From Actinomycetota bacterium (lineage in GTDB: Bacteria; Actinomycetota; Nitriliruptoria; Nitriliruptorales; JAHWKO01), in NCBI GenBank assembly GCA_019347675.1, contig JAHWKW010000004.1:40123-104122 (forward strand): DNA of 64,000 bases. The letters run 5' to 3'. How positions within the stretch are numbered: the stretch's first letter is position 1; the number at the start of each line of letters is the position of its first letter. Shown piece by piece: positions 16,898 to 24,630 of the stretch. Below the pieces are notes generated by a model. The model was not told the origin of the DNA and searched no databases. It saw only the letters and a program-made list of their open reading frames with translations. A program made the translations under genes and the position numbers.

Positions 16898-18085
16898 GTG
16901 GTGGGGACCGCACGGGCGCTGTCGGCCGCGGTCGGTGCCGCCGTGGTCGGTGCCGCCGGTGCGGCCGGTTGGCGGTTCGCGGATCGCGTCCTGCAACCGC
17001 AACGGGCCCGCCGACCGGAGGACGACGCCGATCCGGAGGCGGCCGTGCGGGTGGTCGCGATCGGCGACGACACCGTCACGCTCACCGGGCCGGCCGCGGG
17101 ACGGCCCGGCCGGTGGGGGCTGTCGCTGGCACGCGGGTACGGGCAGGTCGGCCCCGGCGCGCCCGGCGACACCGACGGCGAGGTGGTCCGCCCGTTCCGG
17201 CGGCTGACCGGCGATCCCCGCCCCGGCGATGGCGTCCTGGACGCGCACGCCTGGCCGGCCGAGCCACGGGTCCTGCACCTGCCCTGGGAGGACGTGACCT
17301 ACCACTCCCCCGCCGGGCTGTTCCCGGCATGGCGGATCGACCCGGCGCCGTCGGCGGTGGCGACCGGTACCTGGGCGGTGGTGGTCCACGGGCGCGGCGG
17401 GCGTCGCACGGAGGGACTGCGCTACGTCCCGACGCTGGCTGCGCGGGGGTTGACCAGCCTCGTGATCAGCTACCGCAACGACGCTGATGCGCCGCGCAGC
17501 GCCGATGGTCTGTCGCACCTGGGCGACACCGAGTGGCAGGACGTCGAGGGAGCCGTGGTCCACGCCCTGGCGCACGGAGCGCGTGATCTGCTGCTGGTCG
17601 GGTTCAGCATGGGCGGCACAGCGGTGCTGTCGTTCCTGCGGCGGTCGGCGCATGCGCAGGCGGTCAGCGGCGTCGTGCTCGAGGCGCCGGTGCTGCACTG
17701 GCCAGCGGTGCTGTGGCGCAGCGCGCAGCGTGCCGGCGTGCCGCGCCCGCTGCTGCCGGTCGTGGTACCCGCGACGATCGCGACCTTGAGGGTGCGGGCC
17801 GGGATCGACTGGAGCGACCTGGACCACGCCGGCCACGCTGGCGACCTGCGTCATCCCCTGCTGCTGGTGCACGGCGCCGCGGACGACCACGTCCCGGTGG
17901 GGGCGAGCGACGCCCTCGCGCGGCGACGCCCCGACCTGGTGCGCTACGTCCGCGTCCCCCACGCCGGCCACGTGCAGTGCTGGAACGTCGACACGGGAGG
18001 GGTGGAGGCCGAGCTCGCGGGGTTCGTCTCCGAGTTGTCCACCGGCCGACGTCGACGTGCCCGCCGCTGGCGGGTCAGAACGTGA
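16898..18085 (+). CDS. Alpha/beta hydrolase with N-terminal membrane-proximal segment
   Basis: 395-residue hydrolase of unknown substrate. The N-terminal ~25 residues (ALSAAVGAAVVGAAGAAGW) form a hydrophobic, probably membrane-inserted segment. The catalytic domain begins after residue ~140: the oxyanion strand TWAVVVHGRGG, nucleophile elbow GFSMGG, an acid region around HGAADDHVPVG, and His in HAGHVQCW. Such proteins are often annotated as membrane-associated esterases or peptidases. The start is GTG at 16898 or the next codon 16901, both behind GGGGGAGG. The gene is convergent with the DsrE-like gene and overlaps its 3' end by 11 bases. Confidence 0.82.
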   Translation: MVGTARALSAAVGAAVVGAAGAAGWRFADRVLQPQRARRPEDDADPEAAVRVVAIGDDTVTLTGPAAGRPGRWGLSLARGYGQVGPGAPGDTDGEVVRPFRRLTGDPRPGDGVLDAHAWPAEPRVLHLPWEDVTYHSPAGLFPAWRIDPAPSAVATGTWAVVVHGRGGRRTEGLRYVPTLAARGLTSLVISYRNDADAPRSADGLSHLGDTEWQDVEGAVVHALAHGARDLLLVGFSMGGTAVLSFLRRSAHAQAVSGVVLEAPVLHWPAVLWRSAQRAGVPRPLLPVVVPATIATLRVRAGIDWSDLDHAGHAGDLRHPLLLVHGAADDHVPVGASDALARRRPDLVRYVRVPHAGHVQCWNVDTGGVEAELAGFVSELSTGRRRRARRWRVRT

Positions 18086-18437
18086 GGACCCGGTCGTGGT
18101 CGGCGACCAGGCGCGCCACGTCCGGTGGGGACACCCAGGTGCCGTTGATCGCGGCGAGGTCGTCGTCGGTCACCGCACGGGCGACGCCGCACGCCTTTCA
18201 GACGTAGACGGGAACGTCGTGCTCGACGAGCTTGGCGAACAGGTCGCGCAGCGCCGGGACCGCGACACCCTGTAGCTCCTCGCGCGTCCCCGGCCGCGCG
18301 AGGTCGGTGGCGTCACCCGCGAGGACCACGGAGACCTGCTGGCCCTCCTCCAGCGATCCGTTGGCGGCCAGATGCAGCGGCACGGACGCCCCGGTGGGGT
18401 CGCCCACGCCACGGTTGACGATGTACAGCACGTTCAC
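18075..18437 (-). CDS. Probable selenoprotein: DsrE-family protein with in-frame TGA (Sec80) in a UxxC motif
   Basis: GTG at 18437 with AGGAGGG just upstream opens a frame of 79 codons ending VPVYV at a TGA (18200-18198). Translation continues in frame for 40 more codons (KACGVARAVTDDDL... to VLTF) before TGA at 18077-18075. The first part matches the DsrE fold (LYIVNRG, PLHLAANGSLEEG, VVLAGD, ALRDLFAKLVEHDVPVYV). The segment after the TGA is the expected C-terminal helix and strand. Relatives carry Cys at the TGA position as CxxC, here UKAC, and DsrE-like selenoproteins are known in other bacteria (from memory). A stem-loop fitting a bacterial SECIS follows. 120 residues with Sec. The gene sits directly after hemB in its transcript. 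The alternative is a truncated 79-residue protein or a nonsense mutation. No sel genes lie in this window. Confidence 0.75.
18169..18185 (-). promoter_or_regulatory. Candidate bacterial SECIS hairpin
   Basis: Counting from the UGA, bases 13-18 (GUCGCC) pair with bases 24-29 (GGUGAC), giving six pairs including one G-U. The 5-base loop is CGUGC with G at its second position, and 18 bases separate UGA and loop. The published bacterial SECIS rule (short loop with G in the first two positions, loop 16-37 bases after UGA) is satisfied. Pairing was checked by hand only. Confidence 0.55.
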
Positions 18438-18440
18438 AGC

Positions 18441-19433
18441 TCATCCCTCCTGCAGTGCCTGCGCCAGCTCACCGGCCGCGTAGGTCAGGACCAGGTCCGC
18501 GCCGGCGCGGCGGATCCCCACGACCGCCTCGTGCATGGCCCGCGCCCCGTCGATCCAGCCGCGGTCGGCCGCGGCCTTGATCATCGCGTACTCACCGGAC
18601 ACGTGGTAGGCGGCGACCGGCAGGTCGTAGCGCCCGCGGACGTCCGCGACGACATCGAGGTAGGGCAGCGCGGGCTTGACCATCACCACGTCGGCGCCTT
18701 CGGCGACGTCGAGCGCGACCTCACGGCGAGCCTCTCGACGGTTGGCGGGCGGCTCCTGGTACGCGGAGCGGTCGCCGAACGCCGGGGCGCTCTCGGCGGC
18801 GTCGCGGAAGGGTCCGTAGAACGCTGACGCGAACTTCGCGGCGTACGCCACGATGCCCACACGGGCGTGCCCGGCCGCGTCGAGCCCGTCGCGGATCGCC
18901 GCGACCTGCCCGTCCATCATCCCCGACGGGGCGACGAGATCGGCGCCGGCATCGGCCTGGGTCACCGCCTGGCGGACGTACCCGGCGACCGCCGCGTCGT
19001 TGTCGACCTGCCCGTCGGCGGTGAGCGGGCCGCAGTGGCCGTGGTCGGTGTACTGGCACAGGCAGGTGTCGGCCCACAGCACGACCTCGTCGCCGAGGTC
19101 GTCGCGCAACGCCCGCAGCGCTGCGTGGACGGGCCCGTTGCGATCCCAGCCGCCGGAGCCTTGCGCATCCTTGGCGGCGGGGACACCGAACAGGATGAAG
19201 CTGGAGACACCCAACGCGTGCAGCCGTTTCGCCTCGGCCCTGACGCTGTCGCGGGAGTGCTGCACGACCCCGGGCATCGTGTCGACCTCGACGGGCTGGT
19301 CGATGCCGTCCTTGACGAACACCGGGGCGACCAGATCCGCCGGGTGCAGACGGGTTTCGGTGAAGGCCCGGCGCAGGCCCCGGGTACGACGCATCCGGCG
19401 CAGGCGGACCGCGGGGAAGCCGGGGGAGGTCAT
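18441..19433 (-). CDS. hemB: Delta-aminolevulinic acid dehydratase (porphobilinogen synthase) HemB
   Basis: Condenses two 5-aminolevulinates into porphobilinogen. The 330-residue protein has the zinc site in DTCLCQYTDHGHCG (CxCx7C), so it is the zinc-dependent type. The two active lysines lie in YAAKFASAFYGPF and VMVKPALPYLD. Family blocks PVFVKDG and GVSSFILFGVP are present. The start ATG at 19433 has TAGACT 7 bases upstream (plus-strand 19441-19446) and no ribosome site. The DsrE-like gene starts 3 bases after its stop, so the two are probably co-transcribed. Confidence 0.95.
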   Translation of the reverse strand: MTSPGFPAVRLRRMRRTRGLRRAFTETRLHPADLVAPVFVKDGIDQPVEVDTMPGVVQHSRDSVRAEAKRLHALGVSSFILFGVPAAKDAQGSGGWDRNGPVHAALRALRDDLGDEVVLWADTCLCQYTDHGHCGPLTADGQVDNDAAVAGYVRQAVTQADAGADLVAPSGMMDGQVAAIRDGLDAAGHARVGIVAYAAKFASAFYGPFRDAAESAPAFGDRSAYQEPPANRREARREVALDVAEGADVVMVKPALPYLDVVADVRGRYDLPVAAYHVSGEYAMIKAAADRGWIDGARAMHEAVVGIRRAGADLVLTYAAGELAQALQEG

Positions 19434-19440
19434 CGCCCCG

Positions 19441-19446
19441 AGTCTA
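19441..19446 (-). promoter_or_regulatory. Putative -10 element for leaderless hemB
   Basis: TAGACT on the minus strand ends 7 bases before the hemB ATG (spacer CGGGGCG). It fits the TAnnnT -10 of leaderless actinobacterial genes; no clear -35. Confidence 0.35.
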
Positions 19447-19484
19447 ACGACCCCGGAGGTGTCCTGGACCGACGAGCCGTCAGC

Positions 19485-20273
19485 TCACCGCGATCGTGAC
19501 GAACGGACGGTCGTGGCCGCACGGATCAGCGCCTCGACCAGCCCGTCGATGTCGTGGCGATCGGCCTCCTCGGCGACCTCGATGCCGAGCTCGTGGCAGG
19601 TGGTCGACGTCACCGGCCCGATCGTGACGACGCGGGCGCGCCATGGCACGTCGCCTGCGAGCCGGACGAAGTTCCGCACGGTGGATGACGACGTGAACGC
19701 CAGCAGGTCGATGTCCGCCGCGGCGAGCCGGTCGGCCACCCCAGGCGTCAGACGTTCCGGCGGGGCGGTGGTGTACGCGTCGACCGTGACGGGCTCGTAA
19801 CCCCGGGCGCTCAGCACCCGCGGGAGGGTGTCCGACGCGATGTCGGCGCGGGGCAGCAGCACCCGTCCGGTTCCGGCGGCGAAGGCCTCACCGAGCGCTT
19901 CGGTGGTCGACGTGTCGGGCACGAGATCGGGTTCGATGCCCAGCTGCTCGCGGAGCGCGGCGGCGGTGCCGGGTCCGACCGCGGCCACACGCACACCGGT
20001 CAGGACCCCGCGGCCCAGCCGTGCCTCCTCGATGACGGCGGCGACCGCGGCAACGCCGTTGGGTGAGGTGAAGCACACGGCGACGAAGCGTTGGGCACCC
20101 ACCTGACGCAGCGCATCCAGCAGCGCGGTGCGGTCGCCTGGCCGGATCACGATCGTCGGGGCCTCCACCGGCTCACCACCCAACCCCCGGATCCGGGCCG
20201 ACAGCTCACCGGCCTGCGCGGGTGCGCGCGTCACCAGGACCGACACGCCAGCCAGCGGTCCATCGCCGGTCAT
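19485..20273 (-). CDS. hemD: Uroporphyrinogen-III synthase HemD
   Basis: Closes and inverts ring D of hydroxymethylbilane to give uroporphyrinogen III. 262 residues in two similar lobes: N-terminal VLVTRAPAQAGELSARIRGLG, then FTSPNGVAAV, AAVGPGTAAALREQLG and the conserved FTSSSTVRNFVRL with TIGPVTSTTCHELG in the second half. It starts with ATG overlapping the hemC stop (ATGA), so the two consecutive pathway enzymes are translationally coupled. It is not fused to a methyltransferase, unlike some actinobacterial HemD proteins. Confidence 0.92.
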   Translation of the reverse strand: MTGDGPLAGVSVLVTRAPAQAGELSARIRGLGGEPVEAPTIVIRPGDRTALLDALRQVGAQRFVAVCFTSPNGVAAVAAVIEEARLGRGVLTGVRVAAVGPGTAAALREQLGIEPDLVPDTSTTEALGEAFAAGTGRVLLPRADIASDTLPRVLSARGYEPVTVDAYTTAPPERLTPGVADRLAAADIDLLAFTSSSTVRNFVRLAGDVPWRARVVTIGPVTSTTCHELGIEVAEEADRHDIDGLVEALIRAATTVRSSRSR

Positions 20274-21217
20274 GGTCCGCCCATCGGCACACGGCGCCGG
20301 GCGGCTGCCAGCCGCGTCAGGACCGCATCACCGCCCCGGTCGCGCAACATGTCGGCCACGGCGGCGGCGAGCTCGTCGGCGGCGTCGCGCGCGGCGCGGT
20401 GGCTGGCGCGCAGCAGCGTCGTTCCCGTCGGATCGGCGAGCATGCCCAGCAGCTCCAGTCCGTCGGCGGTGAGCTCGGCATGCGCCCCGATCGGGGCGGT
20501 GCAGCCCCCGTCGAGTGCGGCCAGCAGAGCACGCTCCGCTCGGACGGCGAGCCGGGCGTCGTGGTCGTCGACGAGCGCCAGCGCGGCACGCGTGTCGGGG
20601 TCGTCGTCGCGACACTCGATCGCCAGCGCTCCCTGCGCCGGAGCGTGCAGACACTCGCCGTGCTCGAGCGCCACCGCCTGGACGTCGAGTTGGACCGGCC
20701 CGAGGCGACGCACGCCCGCGACGGCGACCACGACGGCGTCGAGGTCGCCGTCCGCGACGCGCCGCAGGCGCGTGTCGAGGTTGCCGCGGAGTGGCTGGAC
20801 GATGACGTCTCGGCGGGCGCGCTGCACCTGTGCCTGCCGACGAGCGCTGGACGTCCCGACCGTGGCGCCGCGGCGGAGCGTTGACAGCCGCACCCCGCCC
20901 CGTGTGACCAGCAGGTCACGGGGGTCCTCACGTCGGGGCACCGCCGCGACCACCAGGCCGTGTGCGGTGGCGGTCGGCAGGTCCTTGTAGGAGTGCACCG
21001 CGCAATCGGCGTGTGCGTCGAGGACGGCCCGGCGGACCCCGTCGACGAACAGCCCCTTGGCGTCGAACGCCTCCACCGCCCGGTCGGGGTGCTCGTCGCC
21101 GGTGGTGGACAGGGCCACCAGCTCGGCGGGTCGGCCGGTGGCGGCGGCCAGCGCATCGGCGACCTGCTGCGCCTGGGCGCGGGCGAGGGCGCTGCGACGC
21201 GTCGCGATGCGCCACAT
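20270..21217 (-). CDS. hemC: Porphobilinogen deaminase (hydroxymethylbilane synthase) HemC
   Basis: Polymerises four porphobilinogens. The 315-residue protein begins MWRIATRRSALARAQ, the standard N-terminus (RIATRxSxLAxxQ). CAVHSYKDLPT carries the catalytic Asp region, and GTSSARRQAQV with RGNLDTRL binds the substrate chain. The cofactor cysteine is in GGCTAPIGAHA. The frame is open 20 codons upstream, but ATG at 21217 matches the family. It lies 7 bases after the hemA stop. Confidence 0.94.
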   Translation of the reverse strand: MWRIATRRSALARAQAQQVADALAAATGRPAELVALSTTGDEHPDRAVEAFDAKGLFVDGVRRAVLDAHADCAVHSYKDLPTATAHGLVVAAVPRREDPRDLLVTRGGVRLSTLRRGATVGTSSARRQAQVQRARRDVIVQPLRGNLDTRLRRVADGDLDAVVVAVAGVRRLGPVQLDVQAVALEHGECLHAPAQGALAIECRDDDPDTRAALALVDDHDARLAVRAERALLAALDGGCTAPIGAHAELTADGLELLGMLADPTGTTLLRASHRAARDAADELAAAVADMLRDRGGDAVLTRLAAARRRVPMGGP

Positions 21218-21224
21218 CGGCGCG

Positions 21225-22481
21225 CTACTCGTCGAGGTCGAACAGCTCGCGCAACGCGATCGCGTAGTGCTCGGCACCGCCGCGATCAGCGAGCGCCTTC
21301 AAGCGGACGGTGGGATCGTGCAGCAACGTGTTGACGATGCCGTGGGTGAGCGCCTCCACGGCCTCACGCTGGCGCTCGTCGAGACCCGCGAGCCGGCTGG
21401 ACAGCCGTCCGAGCTCGCCGTTGCGCACCTGCTCCGCCCGCTGGCGTAGCGCCCGGATGGTCGGTTCGATCCGCACAGCCTGGAGCCAGGCGCGGAAGCG
21501 GGCGGCCTCGTCGGAGACGATCGCGCTCGCTTCCAGGACGACGTCGCCGGTGACCGACCGGTCGGCCACCTCGCGGATCGTCTCCAGGTCGATCAGCGTC
21601 ACCCCGGCCAGGTCACCGCAGAGCGGGTCGACGTTGCGTGGCATGGCCAGGTCGACGACGACCAGCGGGCGGTCACGGCCCTCGACCGCCGCGCCGACGA
21701 GGTCCGCGTCGAGCAGGTGCGCGGACGCACCGGTGCAGCACACGACGACGTCGGCCGCGGCGACCGCCTGGCGCAGGCCGCCATCGCCGACGACCTCGCC
21801 GCCGACGCGACGGGCGAGTCGGTCGGCGCGCTCGGCGGTGCGGTTGCGCACGAGGATGCAGCCCGCCCGGTCGCGGACGAGCCGTTCGGCGGTCAGCGAC
21901 CCGATCGTCCCGGCACCGACCAGCAGGACCGTGCGGTCAGCGAGCGATCCTGCACAGTCGGCGGCCGCGTCGAGGCCGACGTCGACCAGCGACGACACGC
22001 CCTGGGTGATGTCGGTCTCGCCGCGGACCCGCCGCGACACGTACAGCGCCTGGTCGAACAAACGCTGCAGCACGCGTCGGGCCGCGCCCTCGTCCTTGGC
22101 GGCCTTGGCGGCCTCACGCACCTGGACGGCGATCTGCTGCTCGCCCACCACCAGTGAGTCCAGACCGGACGCGACCGCGAACAGGTGCTCGGCGGCCCGC
22201 TCGTCGTAGTGGCCGTAGTGGACGCCGTCGAGGTCGGTCATCGCCAGGTCGCCGCGGGCCGCGAGCCAGCTGAGCAGCTCCGCCAGGCCGTCGTGGAAGC
22301 GGCTGACGTGCGCGTACACCTCGACCCGGTTGCAGGTCGACAGCACGGTCGCTTCGACGACGTGCTCGAGGGCGGTCAGCGACCGCAGCGCCTTGGGGAG
22401 CTCGTCGGCTGGCACGGCGACACGCTCGAGCAGCCCGAAGTCGGTGCTGCGGTGGTTCATCCCGAGGACGAGGAGCGACAC
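21225..22481 (-). CDS. hemA: Glutamyl-tRNA reductase HemA
   Basis: First committed enzyme of C5 tetrapyrrole synthesis; reduces Glu-tRNA with NADPH. The 418-residue protein starts MSLLVLGMNHRSTDFGLLERV, has the catalytic Cys in VLSTCNRVEVYA, VVGEQQIAVQVREA in the catalytic domain, the Rossmann segment VLLVGAGTIGSLTAERL, and VVDLAMPRNVDP. The C-terminal helical dimerisation domain is complete. Gene order rex-hemA-hemC-hemD matches that of Streptomyces (established knowledge), so Rex control of the operon is plausible. Confidence 0.95.
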   Translation of the reverse strand: MSLLVLGMNHRSTDFGLLERVAVPADELPKALRSLTALEHVVEATVLSTCNRVEVYAHVSRFHDGLAELLSWLAARGDLAMTDLDGVHYGHYDERAAEHLFAVASGLDSLVVGEQQIAVQVREAAKAAKDEGAARRVLQRLFDQALYVSRRVRGETDITQGVSSLVDVGLDAAADCAGSLADRTVLLVGAGTIGSLTAERLVRDRAGCILVRNRTAERADRLARRVGGEVVGDGGLRQAVAAADVVVCCTGASAHLLDADLVGAAVEGRDRPLVVVDLAMPRNVDPLCGDLAGVTLIDLETIREVADRSVTGDVVLEASAIVSDEAARFRAWLQAVRIEPTIRALRQRAEQVRNGELGRLSSRLAGLDERQREAVEALTHGIVNTLLHDPTVRLKALADRGGAEHYAIALRELFDLDE

Positions 22482-22543
22482 GGCATCCTTGACCGTCGCG
22501 GACGGGTCGCAGATCAGCCTACCGCGCCGCGGACGCGGGCTTG

Positions 22544-23230
22544 TCAGCCTGGCTGGCCGGCGCGGGGCGCGATGCAGAGGCCTGGCGGGCGCGCGGGTGT
22601 GCGGCGCTGCTGCTCGTGGTACGCGAGGATCTGCAGCTCGGTCGAGACGTCCACCTTCCGCACCCGCACCCCAGCGGGGACCTCGAGGCGGGTCGGGGCG
22701 AAGTTCAGGATCGAGGTGACGCCTGCGGCCGTGAGGCGGTCGGCGACCTCCTGGGCGTGCTCGCCGGGAACCGCGAGCACCGCGATGGCGACGCCCTGCC
22801 GGGCAACGATGAGCTCCAGGTCGTCGAGCGGTGCGACGCGGTGACCGGCGACCTCCCCGCCGACCTGTGCCGGGTCGGCATCGAACAGTGCGACGAACTC
22901 GAAGCCTCTTTCGGCGAACCCGCCGTAGCTGGCGAGCGCACGCCCGAGGTTGCCGACGCCCACGAGCACGACGGGCCAGTCCCGGTCGAGGCCGAGGACC
23001 TCTCCGATGTGGTCGAGGAGGTCACGGACCGGGTAGCCGACCCCGCGCGTGCCGTAGGTGCCCAGGAAGGACAGGTCCTTGCGGACCTGGGCGGACGTGA
23101 CCCCGGCCGCCTGCGCCAACCCGTCGCTGGACACCGTCCGGGTGCCGGTGTCGGACAGCTCCAGGAGGATCGCCAGGTAGGTCGGCAGCCGGCTGACGGT
23201 CGCTTCGGGGACACGACGGTCGCCGTTCAC
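22544..23230 (-). CDS. rex: Redox-sensing transcriptional repressor Rex
   Basis: NADH/NAD+-sensing repressor of respiratory genes. It has an N-terminal winged helix (VPEATVSRLPTYLAILLEL, then VTSAQVRKDLSFLGTYGTRGVGY, the recognition region) and a C-terminal NAD-binding fold with VVLVGVGNLGRALASYGGF and FDADPAQVG. The last segment NFAPTRLEVPAGVRVRKVDVS is characteristic. GTG at 23230 gives a family-length 228-residue protein; the open frame to 23377 adds a Gly/Arg-rich stretch overlapping the glutaredoxin gene. I saw no clear Rex operator (TTGTGA...TCACAA) in this window. Likely targets include the neighbouring haem and cytochrome genes (inference). Confidence 0.92.
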   Translation of the reverse strand: MNGDRRVPEATVSRLPTYLAILLELSDTGTRTVSSDGLAQAAGVTSAQVRKDLSFLGTYGTRGVGYPVRDLLDHIGEVLGLDRDWPVVLVGVGNLGRALASYGGFAERGFEFVALFDADPAQVGGEVAGHRVAPLDDLELIVARQGVAIAVLAVPGEHAQEVADRLTAAGVTSILNFAPTRLEVPAGVRVRKVDVSTELQILAYHEQQRRTPARPPGLCIAPRAGQPG

Positions 23231-23312
23231 GGTCGCTGCCGCCACCGGCTCGCCGCGAGCGCCGCCGCCCCCGCCGGTCCGCTGCCCTGGTGAGCGCTCA
23301 CCGCGTCCGGTG

Positions 23313-23615
23313 TCACGCCCGTCGCCACTCGGCCCACCGGCCGCGGCGGGCGTGGCGGATGGCCTGGCGGACCACACCCGGCTCCAGGCGCCCCTCGGCC
23401 ACCTCGCGGCCGTCGACCACCACGACGGGGACCCGGATGTCGTACCGGGCCTGCAGCTCAGGATCCTGGTCGATGTCGATCAGACGGACGATCGCGCCGC
23501 GGGCTTCCGCCGCGGCGCGATCCTCGGCCTCCTCGCACAACCGGCACCCCTCGCGGGTGTAGACCTCCACCGTGACGCGGCGGCGGCGCCTTCCCGATCC
23601 CAGCGTCAACGTCAT
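23313..23615 (-). CDS. Glutaredoxin-family protein
   Basis: 100-residue thioredoxin-fold protein. After a basic leader (GRRRRRVTV) comes VEVYTREGCRLCEEAED with a CxxC redox pair, then VRLIDIDQDPELQARYDIRVPVVVVDG containing the cis-Pro (VPVV). It resembles the small 'glutaredoxin family' (DUF836-type) proteins often found next to rex and hemA in Actinobacteria (from memory). The GTG at codon 14 is an alternative start. The gene precedes rex in the same direction with ~80 bases between them. Confidence 0.8.
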   Translation of the reverse strand: MTLTLGSGRRRRRVTVEVYTREGCRLCEEAEDRAAAEARGAIVRLIDIDQDPELQARYDIRVPVVVVDGREVAEGRLEPGVVRQAIRHARRGRWAEWRRA

Positions 23616-23634
23616 CGCGTCGAACTCTCCACGG

Positions 23635-24522
23635 TCACGGCAGCTGCGCCTCGCCGGAGCGACTTCCGGTGACCGGCCGTGGCGGGGGGGCCGCCGCCGG
23701 CAGCGGGCGGGTGGTGCGGGCGAACCCCGCGTACATCACCGACACGCCGACCGCGAACGCCACGGCGTGACTCTCGGTGTCCCCCAGGAAAGCGAACGCG
23801 CCACCCGAGGCCGATACCAGCACCCCGAGCGCGATCAGCAGGTTCCCGACGACCAGGTGCGGGGTGCCCTGGCCACGTAGGCGCAGCGCGCTGGTGACGG
23901 ACCCCACCACGACCAGGACCGCGCCGAGGGCGTTGCCGGCCACCGCGAAGCTGCGGACGCCGGCGGGGAACAGGTCGCTGCCCTCCGGGAGGCCGGTGGT
24001 GGGCACCGGACCGGCCAGAGCAGCCGCCAGGACGGCGAACCCGGCCACGGCGGTGAACGTCGCCACGATCGCGATCGATCCCGCGGGGGCGGCGTCGCGC
24101 CCGGCCGTCAGCAGCAGCAGGCCCCACAGCGCCGACACCACCACGCCCGTGGCGAACAACGTCGGCTCGGCGGCCACCACCAGTGGGACCACCATCACCA
24201 CCGCGACGATCACGGCGGTGACCCCGAGGACCCGCAGGTTGACCCGGTCGCGGGCCGCGATCTGGACCGTGCCCACAGCCAGCCACGGCACGACGAGGAC
24301 CCCACCGAACAGGTAGTAGACCCGGAACCATCCGCTGGACCATCCGGCTGCCTCGCCGTAGGCCAGGGCCGTGGCGGCCACGGCGAACATCGCGAGCGAC
24401 AGCGCCCAGGTCAGCAACGCCGGGTTGGTCCGGCCTCGCGTGACGTAACGGCGCACCAGCGCCACGGCGAACAGCGCCGCGACCACCGCGGCGGCTGCGG
24501 ACACCACAAAGCCCAGCTGCAG
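23635..24522 (-). CDS. Unrecognised polytopic membrane protein, probable CTG start
   Basis: I do not recognise the family. About seven to eight hydrophobic helices occur in ~295 residues (for example ALLTWALSLAMFAVAATALAY, VVPWLAVGTVQIA, LGVTAVIVAVVMVVPLVV), with a Pro-rich cytoplasmic tail. GTG codons at 24504 and 24507 lie over 20 bases from the only ribosome site, AAGGAGG (24529-24535). That site is spaced 6 bases from an in-frame CTG at 24522, which I take as the likely start (sequence LQLGFVVSAAA). The gene ends 20 bases before the glutaredoxin start and may share its transcript. Confidence 0.65.
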   Translation of the reverse strand: MQLGFVVSAAAAVVAALFAVALVRRYVTRGRTNPALLTWALSLAMFAVAATALAYGEAAGWSSGWFRVYYLFGGVLVVPWLAVGTVQIAARDRVNLRVLGVTAVIVAVVMVVPLVVAAEPTLFATGVVVSALWGLLLLTAGRDAAPAGSIAIVATFTAVAGFAVLAAALAGPVPTTGLPEGSDLFPAGVRSFAVAGNALGAVLVVVGSVTSALRLRGQGTPHLVVGNLLIALGVLVSASGGAFAFLGDTESHAVAFAVGVSVMYAGFARTTRPLPAAAPPPRPVTGSRSGEAQLP

Positions 24523-24630
24523 CGTCGCCTCCTTGCGGACCGGGGCGTGGAAAGGACCGTACCGCGTCGTGTGGCCGGCTCAGGGACGCTTCGAGGATCC
24601 GGGCCGCCGCCGAGCCAGGCGGCCGACCGT

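Noticed and set aside
18198..18437. DsrE-like gene as a simple 79-residue protein or pseudogene
   Set aside because: The 40 codons after the TGA remain in frame and fold-like, with the expected partner Cys of the motif and a SECIS-like hairpin, so a recoded selenoprotein explains the data better.
23231..23377. Longer Rex N-terminus
   Set aside because: It would overlap the glutaredoxin gene in another frame and adds Gly/Arg-rich sequence not seen in Rex proteins.
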